A DNA stretch of 64,000 bases from Diplonema papillatum (Eukaryota > Euglenozoa > Diplonemea > Diplonemida > Diplonemidae). Shown here piece by piece: positions 61,201 through 64,000 of the stretch. Position numbers and translations under genes: made by a program. The notes beneath the pieces were generated by a model. It was not told the origin of the DNA, made no database searches, and saw only the letters and a list, made by a program, of their open reading frames with translations. The stretch covers positions 1-64,000 of the forward strand of contig JAPJBO010000945.1 of NCBI GenBank assembly GCA_030068145.1, given 5' to 3'. Within the stretch, counting starts at the first letter, position 1. Each line of letters opens with the position of its first letter.

Positions 61201-64000
61201 GCTCAGCATCTGGAGCACCTGATGAACCAGCTACGGTTATATCCTGGTCACCACCTGCACTGCCCGATGCGCGCCGAGGGACGCTAACAGCACCACCTGC
61301 AGTTGGGGTGTCTTCCTGGTCACCAGCAGTACCCGACGTACGCCGAGGGACACTAGCACGCTGCACAGCACCTGGAGTACCTGTTGGAGTAACTTCCTGG
61401 TCGCCACCCGCAGTGCCCAATGCATGACGAGGGACACTTGCACGTTGCCCGGCACCTGAAGCACCTGATGAACCAGTTGGGGTATCATCCTGGTCACCAC
61501 CTGCAGTGCCCGATGCATTCCGAAGGACACTAGCACGTTGCACAGCACCTGAAGCACTTGATGAACCTGCTGCAGTAACTTCTTGGTCACTACCTGCAGT
61601 GCCCGATGCATGACGAGGGACACTAGCGCGTTGCACAGTACCTGGAGCACCTGATGAACCAGCTGCGGTGACGTCCTGGTCACCACCTACAGTGCCCGAT
61701 GTACGCCGAGGGACACTAACATGCTGCACAGCACCTGGAGCACCTGTTGCAGTATCTTCATGGTCGCGATCTGCAGTGCCCGATGCATGACGAGGGACAC
61801 TTGCACGTTGCCCAGCATCTGGAGCACCTGATGAACCAGCTGCGGTGACATCCTGGCCACCACCTGCAGTGCCCGATGCACGCCGAGGGACACTAGTACC
61901 TTGCACGGCACCTGGAGCACCTGATGAACCACTTGCGGTGACATCCTGGTCACCACCTGCAGTCTCTGATGTTCGCCGAGGGACACTAGCACGCTGCACA
62001 GCACGTGGAGCACCTGTTGCAGTAGCTTCCTGGTCGCTACCTGCAGTGCCCGATGCATGACGAGGGACACTTGCACGTTGCCCAGCACCTGGAGCACCTG
62101 CAGTTGGAGTGTCATCCTGGTCACCACCTGCAGTACCCGATGCATGCCGAGGGACACTAGCGCGTTGCACAGCACCTGGAGCACCTGATGAACCAGCTAC
62201 GGTTATATCCTGGTCACCACCTGCACTGCCCGATGCGCGCCGAGGGACGCTAACAGCACCACCTGCAGTTGGGGTGTCTTCCTGGTCACCAGCAGTACCC
62301 GACGTACGCCGAGGGACACTAGCACGCTGCACAGCACCTGGAGTACCTGTTGGAGTAACTTCCTGGTCGCCACCTGCAGTGCCCAATGCATGACGAGGGT
62401 CACTTGCACGTTGCCCGGCACCTGAAGCACCTGATGAACCAGTTGGGGTATCATCCTGGTCACCACCTGCAGTGCCCGATGCATTCCGAAGGACACTAGC
62501 ACGTTGCACAGCACCTGAAGCACTTGATGAACCTGCTGCAGTAACTTCTTGGTCACTACCTGCAGTGCCCGATGCATGACGAGGGACACTAGCGCGTTGC
62601 ACAGTACCTGGAGCACCTGATGAACCAGCTGCGGTGACGTCCTGGTCACCACCTACAGTGCCCGATGTACGCCGAGGGACACTAACATGCTGCACAGCAC
62701 CTGGAGCACCTGTTGCAGTATCTTCATGGTCGCGATCTGCAGTGCCCGATGCATGACGAGGGACACTTGCACGTTGCCCAGCATCTGGAGCACCTGATGA
62801 ACCAGCTGCGGTGACATCCTGGCCACCACCTGCAGTGCCCGATGCACGCCGAGGGACACTAGTACCTTGCACGGCACCTGGAGCACCTGATGAACCACTT
62901 GCGGTGACATCCTGGTCACCACCTGCAGTCTCTGATGTTCGCCGAGGGACACTAGCACGCTGCACAGCACGTGGAGCACCTGTTGCAGTAGCTTCCTGGT
63001 CGCTACCTGCAGTGCCCGATGCATGACGAGGGACACTTGCACGTTGCCCAGCACCTGGAGCACCTGCAGTTGGAGTGTCATCCTGGTCACCACCTGCAGT
63101 ACCCGATGCATGCCGAGGGACACTAGCGCGTTGCACAGCACCTGGAGCACCTGATGAACCAGTTGCGGTGACATCCTGGTCACCACCTGCAGTGCCCGAT
63201 GCACGCCGAGGGACACTAGTACCTTGCACGGAACCTGGAGCACCTGTTGCAGTAACTTCATGGTCGCCACCTGCAGTGCCCGATGCATGACGAGGGACAC
63301 TTGCACGTTGTCCAGCACCTGGAGCTGATGAACCAATTGCGGTGACATCCTGGTCACCACCTGCAGTGTCTGATGTATGCCGAGGGACACTAGCACGCTG
63401 CACAGCACCTGGAGCACCTGTTGCAGCTTCCTGGTCGCTACCTGCAGTACCCGATGCATGACGAGGGACACTAGTACCTTGCACGGTACCTGGAGCACCT
63501 AATGAACCAGAGGCGGTGACATCCTGGTCACCATCTACAGTGCCCGATGTACGCCGAGGGACACTAACATGCTGCACAGCACATGGAGCACCTGTTGCAG
63601 TAACTTCATGGTCGCGACCTGCAGTGCCCGATGCATGACGAGGGACACTTGCACGTTGCCCAGCACCTGGAGCACCTGATGAACCAGTTGCGGCGACACC
63701 CTGGCCACCACCTGCAGTGCCCGATGTACGCCGAGGGACACTAGCGCGCTGCACAGCACCTGGAGCACCTGTTGCAGTAGCTTCCTGGTCGCTACCTGCA
63801 GTGCCCGATGCATGACGAGGGACACTAGCGCGTTGCACAGCACCTGGAGCACCTGATGAACCAGCTGCGGTGACGTCCTGGTCACTACCTGCAGTGCCCG
63901 ATGCACGCCGAGGGACACTAGTACCTTGCACGGTACCTGGAGCACCTGATGAACCAGAGGCGGTGACATCCTGGTCACCACCTACAGTGCCCGATGTACG
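49293..64000 (-). CDS. Giant modular protein with tandem acyl-AMP-ligase C-terminal-like modules (5' end beyond window)
   Basis: One exon of at least 14.4 kb (64000-49565) is joined, phase 0 (donor GTATAC, acceptor CGTAAG), to a last exon 49415-49293 ending ESKW and stop: at least 4,852 residues, open to the window edge. Counting from the edge: residues 1-1260, about 42 repeats of 28-31 residues; about 1270-1370, QGSSAGGAPSTTPGDGV repeats; 1370-1600, a Gly/Ala-rich linker ending in a basic patch (KKKQKKSATRR); 1750-4583, at least 20 modules of about 137 residues; about 4617-4812, charged coiled coil. Each module reads VFAGMGPGEIVAVAGEG, DEVLIVQEL, a Cys-containing helix, then CKFVFARPGTLPRDEKGSIR, which resembles the C-terminal subdomain of fatty-acyl-AMP ligases and DIP2. 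No adenylation core was seen. Probably a non-enzymatic scaffold; localisation unknown. Confidence 0.8.
51550..56650 (-). repeat. 411-bp coding tandem array, 13 near-identical modules
   Basis: Thirteen consecutive modules, each 137 codons; at least two are 136 codons (408 bp) through loss of one Asp codon in GEGSDGEVL. The motif LPRDEKGSIRR is kept in ten; variants are DENGSIRR, DESGRVRR and DKKGSIRR. Four divergent modules lie N-terminal (near 58560, 57800, 57480 and 56990) and three C-terminal (near 51120, 50730 and 50290). Confidence 0.9.
59875..60100 (-). repeat. 51-bp coding repeat (17 residues)
   Basis: About four close copies encoding QGSSAGGAPSTTPGDGV with looser copies on both sides, between the longer repeat array and the linker. 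Confidence 0.85.
60215..64000 (-). repeat. 84/93-bp coding tandem array with higher-order duplications
   Basis: About 42 copies of a 28- or 31-residue unit built around QRASVPRHASGTAGSDQ. Large blocks are duplicated almost exactly: 60594-61077 recurs 2,904 bp away at 63498-63981, and 61237-62184 recurs 966 bp away. The array continues past the window end. Confidence 0.9.

Overview
This window is nuclear DNA of a microbial eukaryote. It has spliceosomal introns of about 60-2000 bp with GT-AG ends, often with GTATGT donors. It also has eukaryote-only genes (ALG2, TRM1, class II fumarase, MYND and CCCH zinc-finger proteins), long microsatellites, and a LINE-type fragment whose C-terminal region recalls elements common in dinoflagellates and their relatives. 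The three standard stop codons are used. My best guess is an alveolate-type protist or alga (chromerid, dinoflagellate or perkinsid relative), but the sequence alone does not settle this.

Layout. 1-10.9 kb is gene-poor and repeat-rich: tandem repeats, a degenerate 32-bp satellite of about 4 kb interrupted by a 1.7-kb island, a CT-rich minisatellite, a 16-bp minisatellite and tRNA-like (SINE-like) sequences. 10.9-21 kb, almost all on the minus strand, holds fumarase, the five-exon TRM1, a Pro-rich hypothetical protein and an EGF-type single-pass membrane protein with a 2-kb intron. 21-31 kb holds scattered exons of unrecognised genes on both strands, plus a MYND protein and a CCCH protein separated by other sequence; a 381-bp (TG)n tract lies just upstream of the CCCH exon. 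31.8-36.3 kb holds the four-exon ALG2 and a possible PA28-like gene. 38.4-43.3 kb holds a Lys-rich GNAT-domain protein and an Ala/Pro/Glu-rich protein that may be the same gene. 44.5-47 kb holds a TPR protein. 47.0-49.0 kb holds a LINE fragment between 52-bp exact direct repeats.

49.3 kb to the window end is one minus-strand gene whose 5' end lies outside the window. It encodes at least 4,852 residues. From N to C it has about 42 short repeats each carrying a basophilic-kinase-like R-R/H-A/T-S-G, a 17-residue repeat, then at least 20 tandem modules that by eye look like the C-terminal subdomain of acyl-AMP ligases (FAAL/DIP2 type) without any adenylation core, and a charged coiled-coil tail. 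Thirteen central modules are nearly identical, with a 411-bp period. This is the most unusual object in the window.

Functionally the recognised genes are unrelated housekeeping genes (TCA cycle, tRNA modification, N-glycan assembly); no operon or gene cluster is apparent.
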